Source of the DNA: Oligoflexia bacterium
Lineage (GTDB): Bacteria; Bdellovibrionota; Bacteriovoracia; Bacteriovoracales; Bacteriovoracaceae
DNA: 64,000 nt
Direction of reading: 5' to 3'
NCBI GenBank assembly: GCA_015231955.1
Contig: JADGAN010000002.1
Span: 186,001 to 250,000 of the forward strand
In this document: positions 34,211-43,063 of the stretch, in pieces
Layout of the letters: every line of letters starts with the position of its first letter
Position numbering within the stretch: the stretch's first letter is position 1
Translations under genes and position numbers: made by a program
The notes under the pieces: model-generated
Told to the model about the DNA's origin: nothing
Seen by the model: only the letters and a program-made list of their open reading frames with translations
Database searches by the model: none

Positions 34211-35683
34211 ATGAATCTTAAAGCAAAATTGATTTTTTTTGTGGTTTTATTTTTAATGGTGCAAATCTTCTCCGCTTGCGGAAAGAAAACCGAAGTTATC
34301 GGAATAACTCAAAACACCTCTACCTCTGTCCCCGAGATCAAAACCTCCAATGAAACCCTCTGTTCTGAACACACTCTCATTCGTCCCCAAGTCGATCTCC
34401 TCATCCTCTGGGACAACAGTGGCAGCGCTGTCCATATCAACTCCGAAACCAAAAATGCCCTACGAAACACTATCAACCAAATCTCTCCACGCTTTGATTA
34501 CCATATCGTACTTGCACCTTTAGTTATCGATGAGGCAAATAGCTCCAACAACCCTCCACTCTTCTTAATCCTCGAAAATACCAAAGATGTCTCCTCGGCA
34601 ATTCTAAATGGCACTGATGCTAAAGTACAACTGATTCCTAATGATAATCTTGGCCGCATGGACGCTTTTGCTGCAATTGCAAACACAGCGGGAAAAGAGA
34701 AGGGCATTCAAAGAGTGCTGGATATCATCAGTAATGAAAATACAGCAAAAGGAGTTTTCCGCAAGAACGGATACCTGCTTACGATACTCATCTCCAACGG
34801 TAACGACTCTCCAGAACTCTCTCATAAAGCTCAAAGTGATGAGCTTAAAAATAGATATATGACATCTCTAAGGGCATTGAAGGCCTCTCTTGAAAGCGAA
34901 CAATTTCGTATCATCTCCATCGTCGCTCACAAAGATAGTAAAGATTATGGCAACAACTGCAATGCCTTGGGCGCGGACAGAGGACATGTTTATATAGACA
35001 TTTCTGGAATGCTTTATGATGAACTCCCAACAGAGGCCAAGGACGCCCAAAGCAATGCTTACAAAGACAGCTACGATCTTTGCCAAAACGCCTTCACTCA
35101 CCTCTTCGATGGACCAAACCAAACCATTCAAGATATTCTTATCAAGCACGTCTATAATCACTGGCGAGTGGTGGATACCAAAGATAAAAATTTTGACCCA
35201 AAAAAAATTGTGGCCACAAAGAATACGGGAGTGGCATTGACCGAAAACGATCCTAATGGCTTTAAATATGTCGGGTATCGCGAAAACCAAAATACACGTA
35301 TAAAACCCACCCCTGGTGAACCACGCACAGGACACTTTATCGAACTTCTCGGAAGTGGTATGGTCACCTATCCCGAATGCCTCTATATCGGCACCCAAGA
35401 AAATGCCGAATACTACAACTATATTGTCGTCAATGAGGCGCCAAATACCGATACCGTAAAAATCACCATCAATGGTCAAGATATACCAAGAAGTACAAGC
35501 AATGGCTGGAACTATGAAGGCTACTCCCCCTCAAAAAATATTCGTGTGCTTTCTCCAACCGACCTTACTGAATACACCCCAGGAACTTTTAAATCGGGCT
35601 ACTTTATAAAAATGCATGGTAGTGCCATTTATACCAACGGCTCTCAAGTAAAAATCGAATACAAGCGTGCGCCGATCACTTAA
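34211..35683 (+). CDS. vWA-like domain lipoprotein
   Basis: A 490-residue lipoprotein: signal peptide (MNLKAKLIFFVVLFLMVQIFSAC) with a lipobox-like FSAC, where the -3 Phe departs from the usual Leu. The N-terminal domain resembles von Willebrand factor A: VDLLILWDNSGSAVH holds the DxSxS metal-binding motif near residue 65, then YLLTILISNGNDSPEL and RIISIVAHKD match later core strands. The C-terminal third carries two similar segments of about 90 residues with NG(F/W)xYxGYxxxxxxR and TG/SGxFIxxxGSxxxT (residues 350-395 and 438-480), probably repeated beta-domains. It is probably anchored in the outer membrane. An AGAGGCCTCT palindrome abuts the ATG and contains the likely ribosome binding site. 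Function is unknown. Confidence 0.7.
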   Translation: MNLKAKLIFFVVLFLMVQIFSACGKKTEVIGITQNTSTSVPEIKTSNETLCSEHTLIRPQVDLLILWDNSGSAVHINSETKNALRNTINQISPRFDYHIVLAPLVIDEANSSNNPPLFLILENTKDVSSAILNGTDAKVQLIPNDNLGRMDAFAAIANTAGKEKGIQRVLDIISNENTAKGVFRKNGYLLTILISNGNDSPELSHKAQSDELKNRYMTSLRALKASLESEQFRIISIVAHKDSKDYGNNCNALGADRGHVYIDISGMLYDELPTEAKDAQSNAYKDSYDLCQNAFTHLFDGPNQTIQDILIKHVYNHWRVVDTKDKNFDPKKIVATKNTGVALTENDPNGFKYVGYRENQNTRIKPTPGEPRTGHFIELLGSGMVTYPECLYIGTQENAEYYNYIVVNEAPNTDTVKITINGQDIPRSTSNGWNYEGYSPSKNIRVLSPTDLTEYTPGTFKSGYFIKMHGSAIYTNGSQVKIEYKRAPIT

Positions 35684-35786
35684 GGCCTACTAGTCCAACC
35701 TACCCGCTTTTTCCTAACCCCACTCTCCTTTATAATTTTCTTATTGTGCTTAGCTTATTAGCTTATGTACTTACAAGGAGATTTTC

Positions 35787-37289
35787 GTGTCTGAAGCGCT
35801 AACAACATCCAACAATTCCCATAAAGCAAAGATATTAAACAATCAATTTGATTATCTTGCCATCACCATGCTTATCTTAGTGGTTGCTATCATCGGATTT
35901 TCTTGGGGGTACTTAATTTATTTACAAGGAGGACTAGAGCAACAAAAAAAAGAGTATGCCCTTAATCAACGCATTCACAATGTCATCCATGATTTATCTA
36001 CTCTCTATGTCAGTCTCTTCAGCCTGATTCGCAATAATGCTAAGGAGGAGATCATCCATGAGTTGCTTAGCGAGTACCCGCTTCATGAACAAGAGTTTTC
36101 TACACTTAAGGATCAGGGGCTATTTGCCCATCAACTATCATCATCACCACTAATTATGAAATTCATTGATGACCTCGATAAAGCTCAGCTTCTCTTAAAA
36201 GCAGGTCACTACAAAGAGGCAGAGGCACTCTACTCACAACAAATCTCTACACATTTTAAAACCGTCTCTACAAAGCTAGATCAGACCCTAGCAAACAATT
36301 TGGAACAAATTTCTAAGCCTTTAATTAAAAGATCTTCCATCATGTTTCATATTATTTGCCTAGCGATCAGCGGATTCCTTGTGCTTTTTTTTAGTAGTAC
36401 CTCCATTAATAATCTAAAGTCGCAAATATTCTCCTCTATCGAATCGTTTAAGCAATCGATCAGAGGTCTCCATGACAAAAATTTCTCTCCACCTAGCAGT
36501 GCTATGCCCTTCCAAGAATTCGCAGAAGTTGCCCATGATCTCAGAGATCTTTTTGTACAATTTCAAAAAAATTTATTTCAGATCAGAAAAATTATTGACT
36601 CTCTTGATAGCAAAACCAATGTCATCAACAATAGTGCTCAATTTGTATCTTCCAACTCAGGCATTTTCGCTCAAAGTGTTGATCACATCAACAATACAAT
36701 GCAATCTATGTCCGAAAACATGACTCTCTTTAGTAATGCAATCTTATCCTTAATTTCCGGTACAGAAAATATTATGGCAAAGATCGATGCTACTCAAGGA
36801 GCAATGAACGAAATTGAGAGTAGCTCACAAAATATCTCTAGTACTATCAGCATCATCAAAGAGATTGCTGACCAAACCAATCTTTTGGCCATCAACGCGG
36901 CCATTGAGGCCGCACGAGCTGGGGAGTATGGTAAAGGTTTTGCTGTGGTTTCAGAGGAGGTAAAAAAATTAGCTGAGACCAGTTTCTATTCCGCTAAAGA
37001 AATTTCCGATATCATTAACGAAAATCTTCTCGCAGTTGAACGTGGAAAAAATTTTGCAAAAGAGTCATATCAAGCGCTTAAAGTTGTTTCACAAGCAATT
37101 GAAGATGTCGGAAAACAGGTAAAAACCATCTCCTTCACGACCAAAGACCAGCTTGTTTCGCTGCGAGATAGCATTGGACAAATCAGCTCCTCACTCTCTA
37201 TTGTTAGTAACAACAAAGATGTTTCAGGAGAGATGATGACCGATTCCATGGAGCTAAAAAAAATCTTATCCGAGTACCATGTTGCTTAA
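35787..37289 (+). CDS. Methyl-accepting chemotaxis protein
   Basis: A 500-residue transmembrane chemoreceptor. Helix 1 (residues about 25-48), a periplasmic sensor of roughly 130 residues rich in helices, helix 2 (about 183-203), a short HAMP-like linker, then a cytoplasmic signalling coiled coil whose hairpin tip is [43 protein letters not shown], the most conserved part of the family. No C-terminal pentapeptide for CheR docking is present (it ends SEYHVA). The GTG start follows AAGGAG with 6-base spacing. It is monocistronic in this window; together with the flagellar operon it shows that the organism swims and steers. Ligand unknown. Confidence 0.92.
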   Translation: MSEALTTSNNSHKAKILNNQFDYLAITMLILVVAIIGFSWGYLIYLQGGLEQQKKEYALNQRIHNVIHDLSTLYVSLFSLIRNNAKEEIIHELLSEYPLHEQEFSTLKDQGLFAHQLSSSPLIMKFIDDLDKAQLLLKAGHYKEAEALYSQQISTHFKTVSTKLDQTLANNLEQISKPLIKRSSIMFHIICLAISGFLVLFFSSTSINNLKSQIFSSIESFKQSIRGLHDKNFSPPSSAMPFQEFAEVAHDLRDLFVQFQKNLFQIRKIIDSLDSKTNVINNSAQFVSSNSGIFAQSVDHINNTMQSMSENMTLFSNAILSLISGTENIMAKIDATQGAMNEIESSSQNISSTISIIKEIADQTNLLAINAAIEAARAGEYGKGFAVVSEEVKKLAETSFYSAKEISDIINENLLAVERGKNFAKESYQALKVVSQAIEDVGKQVKTISFTTKDQLVSLRDSIGQISSSLSIVSNNKDVSGEMMTDSMELKKILSEYHVA

Positions 37290-37452
37290 ATTCTCGGCGC
37301 ATCGAGGCGTTTCTTTATCCATTAAATTTAATAAAGTAATTAAAGTTAATATCGTGATTTATATATTCTGATCTATAATAACTTTAGGTAAAGCGAACAA
37401 ACAATTATTTATCAAAATGTAACCTTTGCACCAATTAAGGAGAGATTATCGA

Positions 37453-38901
37453 ATGTTCAGAAGGTCGACAATAATTTCTACCCCCGTTTTAGCACTCTTT
37501 TTACTAATAACCGTGGTGACACTCTCCCTTTCTCCACTCTACGCTAGCATAAAATCCAATTCGAAGCTTGCTTCGCAACAAGCAAGCACGAAAGTTATTA
37601 CCTTTGTGGATACTTATCCGTGGAGCCTCTTTGCACCAAATCCGCCTTATGTATGGAGTTGGGAAGATGCGATTTCTCCCTTTGTCATCAATAACGACCC
37701 CTTTGGTTTAAACTTCTTTACCAAATCTTTTTCCATCCAAAAAGGAGAGACCCTCCTGAATATTTTTCTCAGGGCCTACCTCTCCATCAAAGAGGCCTAC
37801 TGGGCAATTCATGTTATCAAGCCATTGATTGGTTCGCACTCCCTAAAACTTGGACAAAAAGTGGAGATGATCTTTATGCCAGATGCGGAGTTCACTCCGC
37901 TTGCAAAGTTCAAAGGGATAAAAATCTATCTTGATGCAAAAAATTTTCTCCTACTGGAGCGAGGAAGCGATGGCACCTTTACGGCAAGCAAAAAGCAAAA
38001 ACCTACGGTACGCAGGCTCATTCGTGCCGAAGGGGCCATTCAAGATTCTCTCTATCAAACCTTTAAAGACAACAACGTTCCCTCTAAAGTGTTTGCAACC
38101 TTTCTCGATCTTTATAGCTTTGAGGTGGACTTCCAGCGCGATCTAAAAAGTGGTGATCAATTTGCACTCCTCTATGAAGGTTTTTTTGATGAGAATAACG
38201 AGCTTGTCGATTGTGGAAAGATCTTCTTTCTCTCCTTACAGCTAGAAGAGAAAAACTCCGCTTACTATCTCTTTAAAGATGCCAAAGGCAACGAGGATTA
38301 TTTTGGAGCAACAGGAGAGGGAATTAAGAAATCGCTTTTAAAAACCCCGACGCTTGCAACTAGGATCTCCTCGAAGTTTGGCAATCGCCTCCACCCAGTC
38401 TTTGGCCATAGTAAATTTCATAAAGGCATCGACTTTAGCACACCCAGGGGGACACCCATTTGGGCCGCCGGCGACGGTGTTATCACCTTTATGGGTTGGC
38501 ATGGTGGTTATGGACGCTTTGTGAAAATTCGTCACAATGGGGACTACTCCACGGCCTATGCCCACCTCTCCCGCTTCAAGGCGGGCCTTAGTGTCGGTGG
38601 CCGCGTTTCACAAAAGCAGGTGATTGGATATGTGGGTGCTACCGGTGTAACCACAGGGCCACACCTACACTATGAGGTGATTAAAAATGGCGAATCGATT
38701 AACCCCATCAGCATCAAACTGCCGGCCGATCGTAAACTAAACGGAAGCGAACTCTCCGCCTTTATAGATCAAAAGCAGGATATCATAGAGATGATGTCAA
38801 ATAGTGAAGAGTACACAGGATCAATTACTAAAGAGGAAGAAGAAAACGCAGCAGAAGAGGAAAACGAGGAAGAGCTAAACAGCTCCTCCAGCAACTCCTA
38901 A
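37453..38901 (+). CDS. M23 family peptidoglycan endopeptidase (MepM-like)
   Basis: A 482-residue periplasmic metallopeptidase. The ATG at 37453 follows AAGGAGAG, giving a signal anchor (STPVLALFLLITVVTLSLSPLYA). A LysM/OapA-like segment follows (FSIQKGETLLNIFLRAYLSIKEAYWAI), then the M23 catalytic domain (residues about 315-425) with HKGIDFSTPRGTPIWAAGDG and HLHYEVIKNGESINP, so zinc ligands HxxxD and HxH are intact. It cuts meso-DAP cross-links so that the wall can grow, or degrades host/prey wall. The C-terminus ends in an acidic stretch and SSSSNS. Its last 27 bases overlap the end of serS on the other strand. Confidence 0.9.
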   Translation: MFRRSTIISTPVLALFLLITVVTLSLSPLYASIKSNSKLASQQASTKVITFVDTYPWSLFAPNPPYVWSWEDAISPFVINNDPFGLNFFTKSFSIQKGETLLNIFLRAYLSIKEAYWAIHVIKPLIGSHSLKLGQKVEMIFMPDAEFTPLAKFKGIKIYLDAKNFLLLERGSDGTFTASKKQKPTVRRLIRAEGAIQDSLYQTFKDNNVPSKVFATFLDLYSFEVDFQRDLKSGDQFALLYEGFFDENNELVDCGKIFFLSLQLEEKNSAYYLFKDAKGNEDYFGATGEGIKKSLLKTPTLATRISSKFGNRLHPVFGHSKFHKGIDFSTPRGTPIWAAGDGVITFMGWHGGYGRFVKIRHNGDYSTAYAHLSRFKAGLSVGGRVSQKQVIGYVGATGVTTGPHLHYEVIKNGESINPISIKLPADRKLNGSELSAFIDQKQDIIEMMSNSEEYTGSITKEEEENAAEEENEEELNSSSSNS

Positions 38902-40158
38902 AAACTCTCTCCCTCCAAGAAAAGCTCGAAGCGCTTTAGGCACATAGATCCTTCCATCCTTTTGCTGATGAACTTCTAGCAGTGGCACTAAAATCCTTGG
39001 TGTTGCAATCGCTGTATTGTTAAGGGTGTGGCAATATAAAACTTTCCCCGTGCTACTACGATAGCGAAGATCGGAGCGCCTTGCCTGCCAATCTTGCAAG
39101 TTAGAACAACTATGTGTCTCTCGATACTTTCCTTCGCTTGGAACCCATCCCTCTATATCAAACATTCTAACCTTGCCCGCACCCATATCACCAGTACAAC
39201 ACTCCACTACTCGGTAAGGCAACTCTAGACTCCTCATCACCTCTTCGGCCGTCGCTAAAAGTTCTTGGTGAATTCGATCCGACTCTTCTGGATCATTTTT
39301 GGTAATCACATATTGCTCCACCTTCATAAATTGGTGAACACGAATGAGTCCCTTAACATCCTTACCGTAGCTTCCGGCCTCCCTCCTAAAGCAAGGGGAA
39401 TAACCTGCATAGCGCATAGGGAGTTTAGACTCCTCCAAAATTTCTCCTCGGTGTAAGCTATTGAGTTGTACCTCGGCCGTTCCTGATAGGTAGAGGTCAT
39501 CCTCCTGTAAGTAATAGACTTGATCTTTTCCTGTCGGAAAATGGCCCGTTCCATAGAGTGCTTCTTGGCGAACCAGCGACGGTACTGTAAGCAAAGAGAA
39601 ATTTTTTGCCAGTAAAATCTCCAAGGCCAAACGATGAATCGCAAGTTCCAATAAAACCATCTCATTTTTTAAAGCGTAACTGCGACTCCCTGACACCTCT
39701 GCAATCCGCTCAAACTCGGCCCAATTATTATCGGTTAAAATTTGAATATGATTTTTGGGTGTAAAATCAAATGATGGAATAGTTCCAGAGCGCTTTACCT
39801 CAACGTTGTCACTCTCATCACGTCCGCGTGGTGCTTTTTCGGAAGGGATATTAGGAACCATCCACATGAGTTTTTGCAGCTCCTCTTCAAGCTTTGTCTG
39901 CTGTGGTTTTAATTTCTCGATCTCCGTCGCAATCTCTTTTCCTCTAGAGATTAACTCTGGCCGATCCTCAGGTTTTGCAGAGGGGATTTTTTTTGCATTG
40001 GCATTTCTCTCTGTTTGCAAATCTTGCATCTTCTGTTTGCTTGCCTGAAGTTCCCGATCTACTTGCAGCAATTCATCCAAATTTAAGTGCACATTTTTAA
40101 TGGAAATGGCCTCTTTGACCATTTCAACATTTTCTCGAATAAATTTTAAATCCAACAT
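38875..40158 (-). CDS. serS: Seryl-tRNA synthetase
   Basis: A class II synthetase of 427 residues that charges tRNA-Ser and tRNA-Sec. The N-terminal long coiled-coil arm (residues about 30-100) is visible. The catalytic core holds motif 2 (YAGYSPCFRREAGSYGKDVKGLIRVHQFMKVEQY) and motif 3 (NNTAIATPRILVPLLEVHQQKDG). The YSPCFRREAGS and TCCTGDMGAGK-like segments are canonical. Its ATG at 40158 has no close upstream neighbour; the stop lies inside the end of the convergent M23 peptidase gene. The tail EFLGVAGGAV beyond the family's usual end is short and may be due to that overlap. Confidence 0.96.
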   Translation of the reverse strand: MLDLKFIRENVEMVKEAISIKNVHLNLDELLQVDRELQASKQKMQDLQTERNANAKKIPSAKPEDRPELISRGKEIATEIEKLKPQQTKLEEELQKLMWMVPNIPSEKAPRGRDESDNVEVKRSGTIPSFDFTPKNHIQILTDNNWAEFERIAEVSGSRSYALKNEMVLLELAIHRLALEILLAKNFSLLTVPSLVRQEALYGTGHFPTGKDQVYYLQEDDLYLSGTAEVQLNSLHRGEILEESKLPMRYAGYSPCFRREAGSYGKDVKGLIRVHQFMKVEQYVITKNDPEESDRIHQELLATAEEVMRSLELPYRVVECCTGDMGAGKVRMFDIEGWVPSEGKYRETHSCSNLQDWQARRSDLRYRSSTGKVLYCHTLNNTAIATPRILVPLLEVHQQKDGRIYVPKALRAFLGGREFLGVAGGAV

Positions 40159-40270
40159 ACCTCAATCTTCCTCTTCAAAAATTCAAAAACAATAATGGCC
40201 GACAGTATTAATATACTTAAGAGTATAGCGCGAAATTTTTGATGTGAAAACGTCTAGCGGGGAAATCTAT

Positions 40271-40699
40271 TTAAAAATTCCGAAGCATTGGTGGCCCTGG
40301 AGGTGGCTCTGGAGGATTGATTGGGCCAAGGCCTGGAGCTTGTACACACAAGCACAGAAACTGTTGCTCACTATAGACTTTTCCAAGATGATCAACGACT
40401 GTGCACTGTTTTTTCAAAAGAGCATTATCATAAAAATTATTTCCATAGAGTTCTCCTTGTGCATTTCTTGCTTTCACCTTACATACAAAACTCTTCCTGA
40501 TGATTGTATGACCACTACTAACAAAATAATCCTCATGTTCAGCGGTCGCCTGGCGATTAAAACAAACTTGCGGACAAGGAGTTGCTAATGATGGAAACCA
40601 CCCCGCCTTATTAGGCATAAAAGCAGCATCCGGTAATGGATCTGCAAATACTAAGCTCGACAAGCTAAAAAGACTTATTGCAAAAAAGAATCTCTTCAC
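40271..40699 (-). CDS. Small secreted Cys/Pro-rich protein, unknown function
   Basis: A 142-residue exported protein. The start is probably the GTG at 40699: GGAGGG lies 7 bases upstream of it, while the ATG at 40705 is too close to that site. This gives a textbook signal peptide, MKRFFFAISLFSLSSLVFA, then DPLPDAAF. The mature part has six or seven cysteines (CPQVC, C, C, CLC), likely disulfide-bonded, and a proline/glycine-rich end (PGLGPINPPEPPPGPP). I do not recognise a family. It is divergent from another small secreted protein at 41184 across a region with two strong hairpins, and both have Pro/Gly-rich ends, so they may be related in function. Confidence 0.6.
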   Translation of the reverse strand: MKRFFFAISLFSLSSLVFADPLPDAAFMPNKAGWFPSLATPCPQVCFNRQATAEHEDYFVSSGHTIIRKSFVCKVKARNAQGELYGNNFYDNALLKKQCTVVDHLGKVYSEQQFLCLCVQAPGLGPINPPEPPPGPPMLRNF

Positions 40700-40916
40700 T
40701 GTCATCCCTCCTCTTGATTGTTGCTATTGATTATTACTTTTCTTACAAGTGACAAAAGATACCCATCTTATTCCTAGCTAGCAAGATAGATGCCATGAAA
40801 CTAGAGACATTTTGCCTTTCTTGATCCATTCACTTGGTCTATTGTTTAGAATAATCGTCTCATCTCAACAATCTATTAGATTAATTTGCAAGTCTGCTCG
40901 ATAAATGAAAACAAGT

Positions 40917-40941
40917 CGTTTCGTTTCCCACAAACGAAACG
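40917..40941. repeat. 10-bp perfect inverted repeat with 5-base loop, T-rich downstream
   Basis: CGTTTCGTTT, loop CCCAC, then AAACGAAACG. On the plus strand it is followed within ten bases by a T-rich stretch, so it resembles an intrinsic terminator although no coding gene reads into it from that side. Confidence 0.6.
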
Positions 40942-40985
40942 CTGTTGTTCTTTCGTTCTTTTGTTTTTTTCATTTAACTCCTGCC

Positions 40986-41026
40986 GGGATCTAAGGTTTT
41001 ACCCTCCTAAAAAAACCTTAGATCCC
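40986..41026. repeat. 15-bp perfect inverted repeat with 11-base loop
   Basis: GGGATCTAAGGTTTT at 40986-41000 is the exact reverse complement of AAAACCTTAGATCCC at 41012-41026. It is among the most stable hairpins of the window, with no coding gene on either side. It could be a terminator, an RNA structure, or a protein-binding site. Confidence 0.65.
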
Positions 41027-41183
41027 TCCTATACATCACGACCTCTGTCCTTTACTCAAAAAAAAAACAAAATCATCAAACAATAAATCACCTTTATAAC
41101 TTCATAAAAATTTATGATTTGTTATATTTTTTTTTTATTGTATTTTAAATTTCATGTTCTTCAACTGTCGGGGAGAGGATTCA

Positions 41184-41459
41184 ATGGAATTTTCAACAAA
41201 TAGATCACTGCCTCTTAAGTTTACAGTTTACTTCTGGTCGTTATTTTTTGCGATCACAATGATAGTTGCACTATCATTTGCAGCTGAGGCCAAAGAAGTT
41301 AATAAAATTAATGAACGTTTTTTCAATACCAGCATTAATAGTTCTTTCCACAAAGGAGTAACAATTACTGTTAAGGCCATTAATGCTTGTATTCCTCCTT
41401 CTATATCAATTTCAACTCACGCTAATCCCGTGGGCCCTTCAATTATCAACCCTAACTAG
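41184..41459 (+). CDS. Small exported protein, unknown function
   Basis: A 91-residue protein. The ATG at 41184 follows GAGAGGATTCA. A signal peptide is clear: 20 mostly polar residues, then a hydrophobic core (VYFWSLFFAITMIVALSFA) with a cleavage site near FAAEA. The short mature part ends ACIPPSISISTHANPVGPSIINPN, with one cysteine. No family is recognised. It is divergent from the Cys/Pro-rich secreted protein at 40271 and is followed at once by a good hairpin terminator, so it forms its own transcript. Confidence 0.6.
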   Translation: MEFSTNRSLPLKFTVYFWSLFFAITMIVALSFAAEAKEVNKINERFFNTSINSSFHKGVTITVKAINACIPPSISISTHANPVGPSIINPN

Positions 41460-41478
41460 TCTTTATCTTTTTTTTTTG

Positions 41479-41505
41479 AGTGGGAAAACCAAAAGTTTTC
41501 CCACT
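41479..41505 (+). terminator. Hairpin terminator after the small exported protein
   Basis: AGTGGGAAAAC, loop CAAAA, GTTTTCCCACT: an 11-bp perfect stem 20 bases after the stop, preceded by a long T-run and followed by a pyrimidine-rich stretch. It separates this gene from the Bfd-like gene. Confidence 0.7.
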
Positions 41506-41566
41506 TCCTTCCTTCCGTGCTATGCTGTATTAGAATAAAAAGAAGAAAAAATAAGGATCTCCTTTT

Positions 41567-41773
41567 ATGGCATCAGATAAAACTGCGTCCATCGCTCGTG
41601 ACATCAGCACCGTCTGCCGCTGCAAGGCCGTTAAATACAAAACTATCCGTGCCGCCATCGAACAAGGCGCAGACACCCTTGAAAAAATACGCGAAAAAAC
41701 TCGGGCCAACACTGGATGTGGCAAAAGCTGTACGGAAAAAATTATATCGATGATTGCAGAACATAAACGTTAA
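41567..41773 (+). CDS. Bfd-like [2Fe-2S] protein
   Basis: A 68-residue protein of the bacterioferritin-associated ferredoxin type. The four cluster cysteines appear as CRC (residues 17 and 19) and CGKSC (51 and 55) with the family spacing: VCRCKAV then TLEKIREKTRANTGCGKSC. In characterised cases Bfd releases iron from bacterioferritin; BFD domains also serve as electron-transfer parts of reductases. The usual motif ends CGxC; here there are three residues between the last two cysteines. The ATG follows AAGGA with 9-base spacing. No bacterioferritin gene is near; the DTW gene is convergent. Confidence 0.75.
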   Translation: MASDKTASIARDISTVCRCKAVKYKTIRAAIEQGADTLEKIREKTRANTGCGKSCTEKIISMIAEHKR

Positions 41774-41792
41774 AAGTTAATTAACTACTATA

Positions 41793-42503
41793 TCAAAAAT
41801 AAACCTTTCTTCGATCCCACTTTTTGCTGTAGTTTCTTGCATCAGGATCTTTATACTTCCCACTTCGATATTTACTTAAAAGAGGATCTTTAGCACAGGC
41901 AATTTGAAAATCGACTAACTTTTTTAACGTATCGACAAGTAACTGATGCCTTCCCTGCAATTTCTCATGTCCCCACCGCTCAAGATCCCCCAGCAAGCGA
42001 TAAATCGACTCAATCGTGCACAGGCAATACTTGGCGGGTTGCTGTTTAATCTTAAATTTTGAAAGCTCCTCTCCTGGGGTAAAACTAATCCTTGGAATCT
42101 GATGCAGATTAGGACTTCTCTTCATCATCCCCTTGGCATTAGGCCAAGTTCCATCAATCACAAAAATCAAAAGCCTCTTTTGCAAAAGCTTGCCTCTCAC
42201 TCCCTCCTCAAAATCGCCGACACTGATGTTATGGGAGTGCTCCCCTGGATAGAGCAACATCGGCAAATAGCTCTCATTGTGCAAAAGCAGATTAACCACC
42301 TCATTACTTTGAAACTCATCTCCCACCACCACTCGCGAATTTTGCAAACACAGATGCGCAAGCCTACCTGTTCCTACTCGCTCTTTCCACGCTTCCCGTG
42401 GATGCATCAAAATAACAATCTCTGTATTCGTCACAAACGGCATAATCTCTTTGCAAAAACAGACCTTACTGGCCCTAAAGCATCTCAAACAAATCTCTCT
42501 CAC
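41793..42503 (-). CDS. DTW-domain tRNA-uridine aminocarboxypropyltransferase-like protein
   Basis: A 236-residue protein of the DTW family (TapT/DTWD type), which uses SAM to add a 3-amino-3-carboxypropyl group to uridines in tRNA. The signature reads VIDGTWPNAKGMMKRS (DTW changed only in context, with D-G-T-W), preceded by a zinc-like CLRCFRASKVCFC at the N-terminus and followed by KQQPAKYCLCTIESIYRLL. The start is GTG at 42503 after GGAG. It lies 20 bases downstream of the cobalamin adenosyltransferase gene and is probably cotranscribed with it. Confidence 0.8.
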   Translation of the reverse strand: MREICLRCFRASKVCFCKEIMPFVTNTEIVILMHPREAWKERVGTGRLAHLCLQNSRVVVGDEFQSNEVVNLLLHNESYLPMLLYPGEHSHNISVGDFEEGVRGKLLQKRLLIFVIDGTWPNAKGMMKRSPNLHQIPRISFTPGEELSKFKIKQQPAKYCLCTIESIYRLLGDLERWGHEKLQGRHQLLVDTLKKLVDFQIACAKDPLLSKYRSGKYKDPDARNYSKKWDRRKVYF

Positions 42504-42523
42504 CGCCTATCTCCACAAAAAAA

Positions 42524-43063
42524 TTAAAAATCAATTCCTCTGACAGCTTTTTTTCCTACATTAAAAGGGTGCTTCTGCATCTTCATTTCCGTTACAAGAT
42601 CAACAACATCCATAATTTCTTGAGGACAGTTACGTCCAGTAATGACCACACTCATAGATGCCGGTCGCCTAGATAGCACTGAAATCAGTTCATTTACCGA
42701 AAGAAAATTCAGCTTAAAGGCATAAGTTATTTCATCAAGGATGATCACATCATACTTAGGATCGGTGATCAACGCTTTGGCCTTGTTCCAGGCCGCTACA
42801 GCGGCCGCTTTTGCATCAGCGTCATTTGGATCATAGACAAAACCATCCCCCATTGTATGAATCTCTACTAGTGGGGTATTCTCTGCAAATTTATATTCTC
42901 CGGTACTGGTGTTGCTCTTAATGAATTGAACTATTGCACACTTCATTCCATATCCGAGAGCACGAAAACAAAGCCCTAAGGCCGCTGTAGTTTTTCCCTT
43001 ACCGTCGCCTGTGTATACTATCGTAATACCGTGATCCGTAACTACCTCCTTGCCATTTCTCAT
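42524..43063 (-). CDS. cobO: Cob(I)yrinic acid a,c-diamide adenosyltransferase (CobO/BtuR)
   Basis: A 179-residue enzyme that transfers adenosyl from ATP to cob(I)alamin, making coenzyme B12. The P-loop is YTGDGKGKTTAALGLCFRALGYGMKCAIVQFIK, then DVIILDEITYA (Walker B), and the end TEMKMQKHPFNVGKKAVRGIDF is typical. Only this gene of the B12 pathway is in the window, so salvage from imported corrinoid is likely; a TonB-dependent receptor and a B12-type radical SAM protein are present elsewhere in it. The ATG at 43063 has no upstream ribosome binding site; it sits at the turn of a small hairpin and the only good AAGGAGG is 13 bases inside the gene. Confidence 0.92.
   Translation of the reverse strand: MRNGKEVVTDHGITIVYTGDGKGKTTAALGLCFRALGYGMKCAIVQFIKSNTSTGEYKFAENTPLVEIHTMGDGFVYDPNDADAKAAAVAAWNKAKALITDPKYDVIILDEITYAFKLNFLSVNELISVLSRRPASMSVVITGRNCPQEIMDVVDLVTEMKMQKHPFNVGKKAVRGIDF

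Larger units (their letters stand above)
40700..41183. other. 484-base non-coding region between two small secreted-protein genes
   Basis: No gene is supported. It holds two strong inverted repeats (40917-40941 and 40986-41026) with T-rich stretches between and after them, and AT-rich sequence near both gene starts. The spacing of the repeats and the lack of an upstream gene on the plus strand leave room for a small RNA transcribed through this region. Confidence 0.5.

Noticed and set aside
34868-35479. 203-residue minus-strand frame inside the vWA lipoprotein gene
   Set aside because: No ribosome binding site and no recognisable domain; the sense frame has a lipoprotein signal and vWA motif.
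40886-41086. 66-residue plus-strand frame across the two intergenic hairpins
   Set aside because: It starts without a ribosome binding site and reads through both inverted repeats; the sequence looks non-coding.
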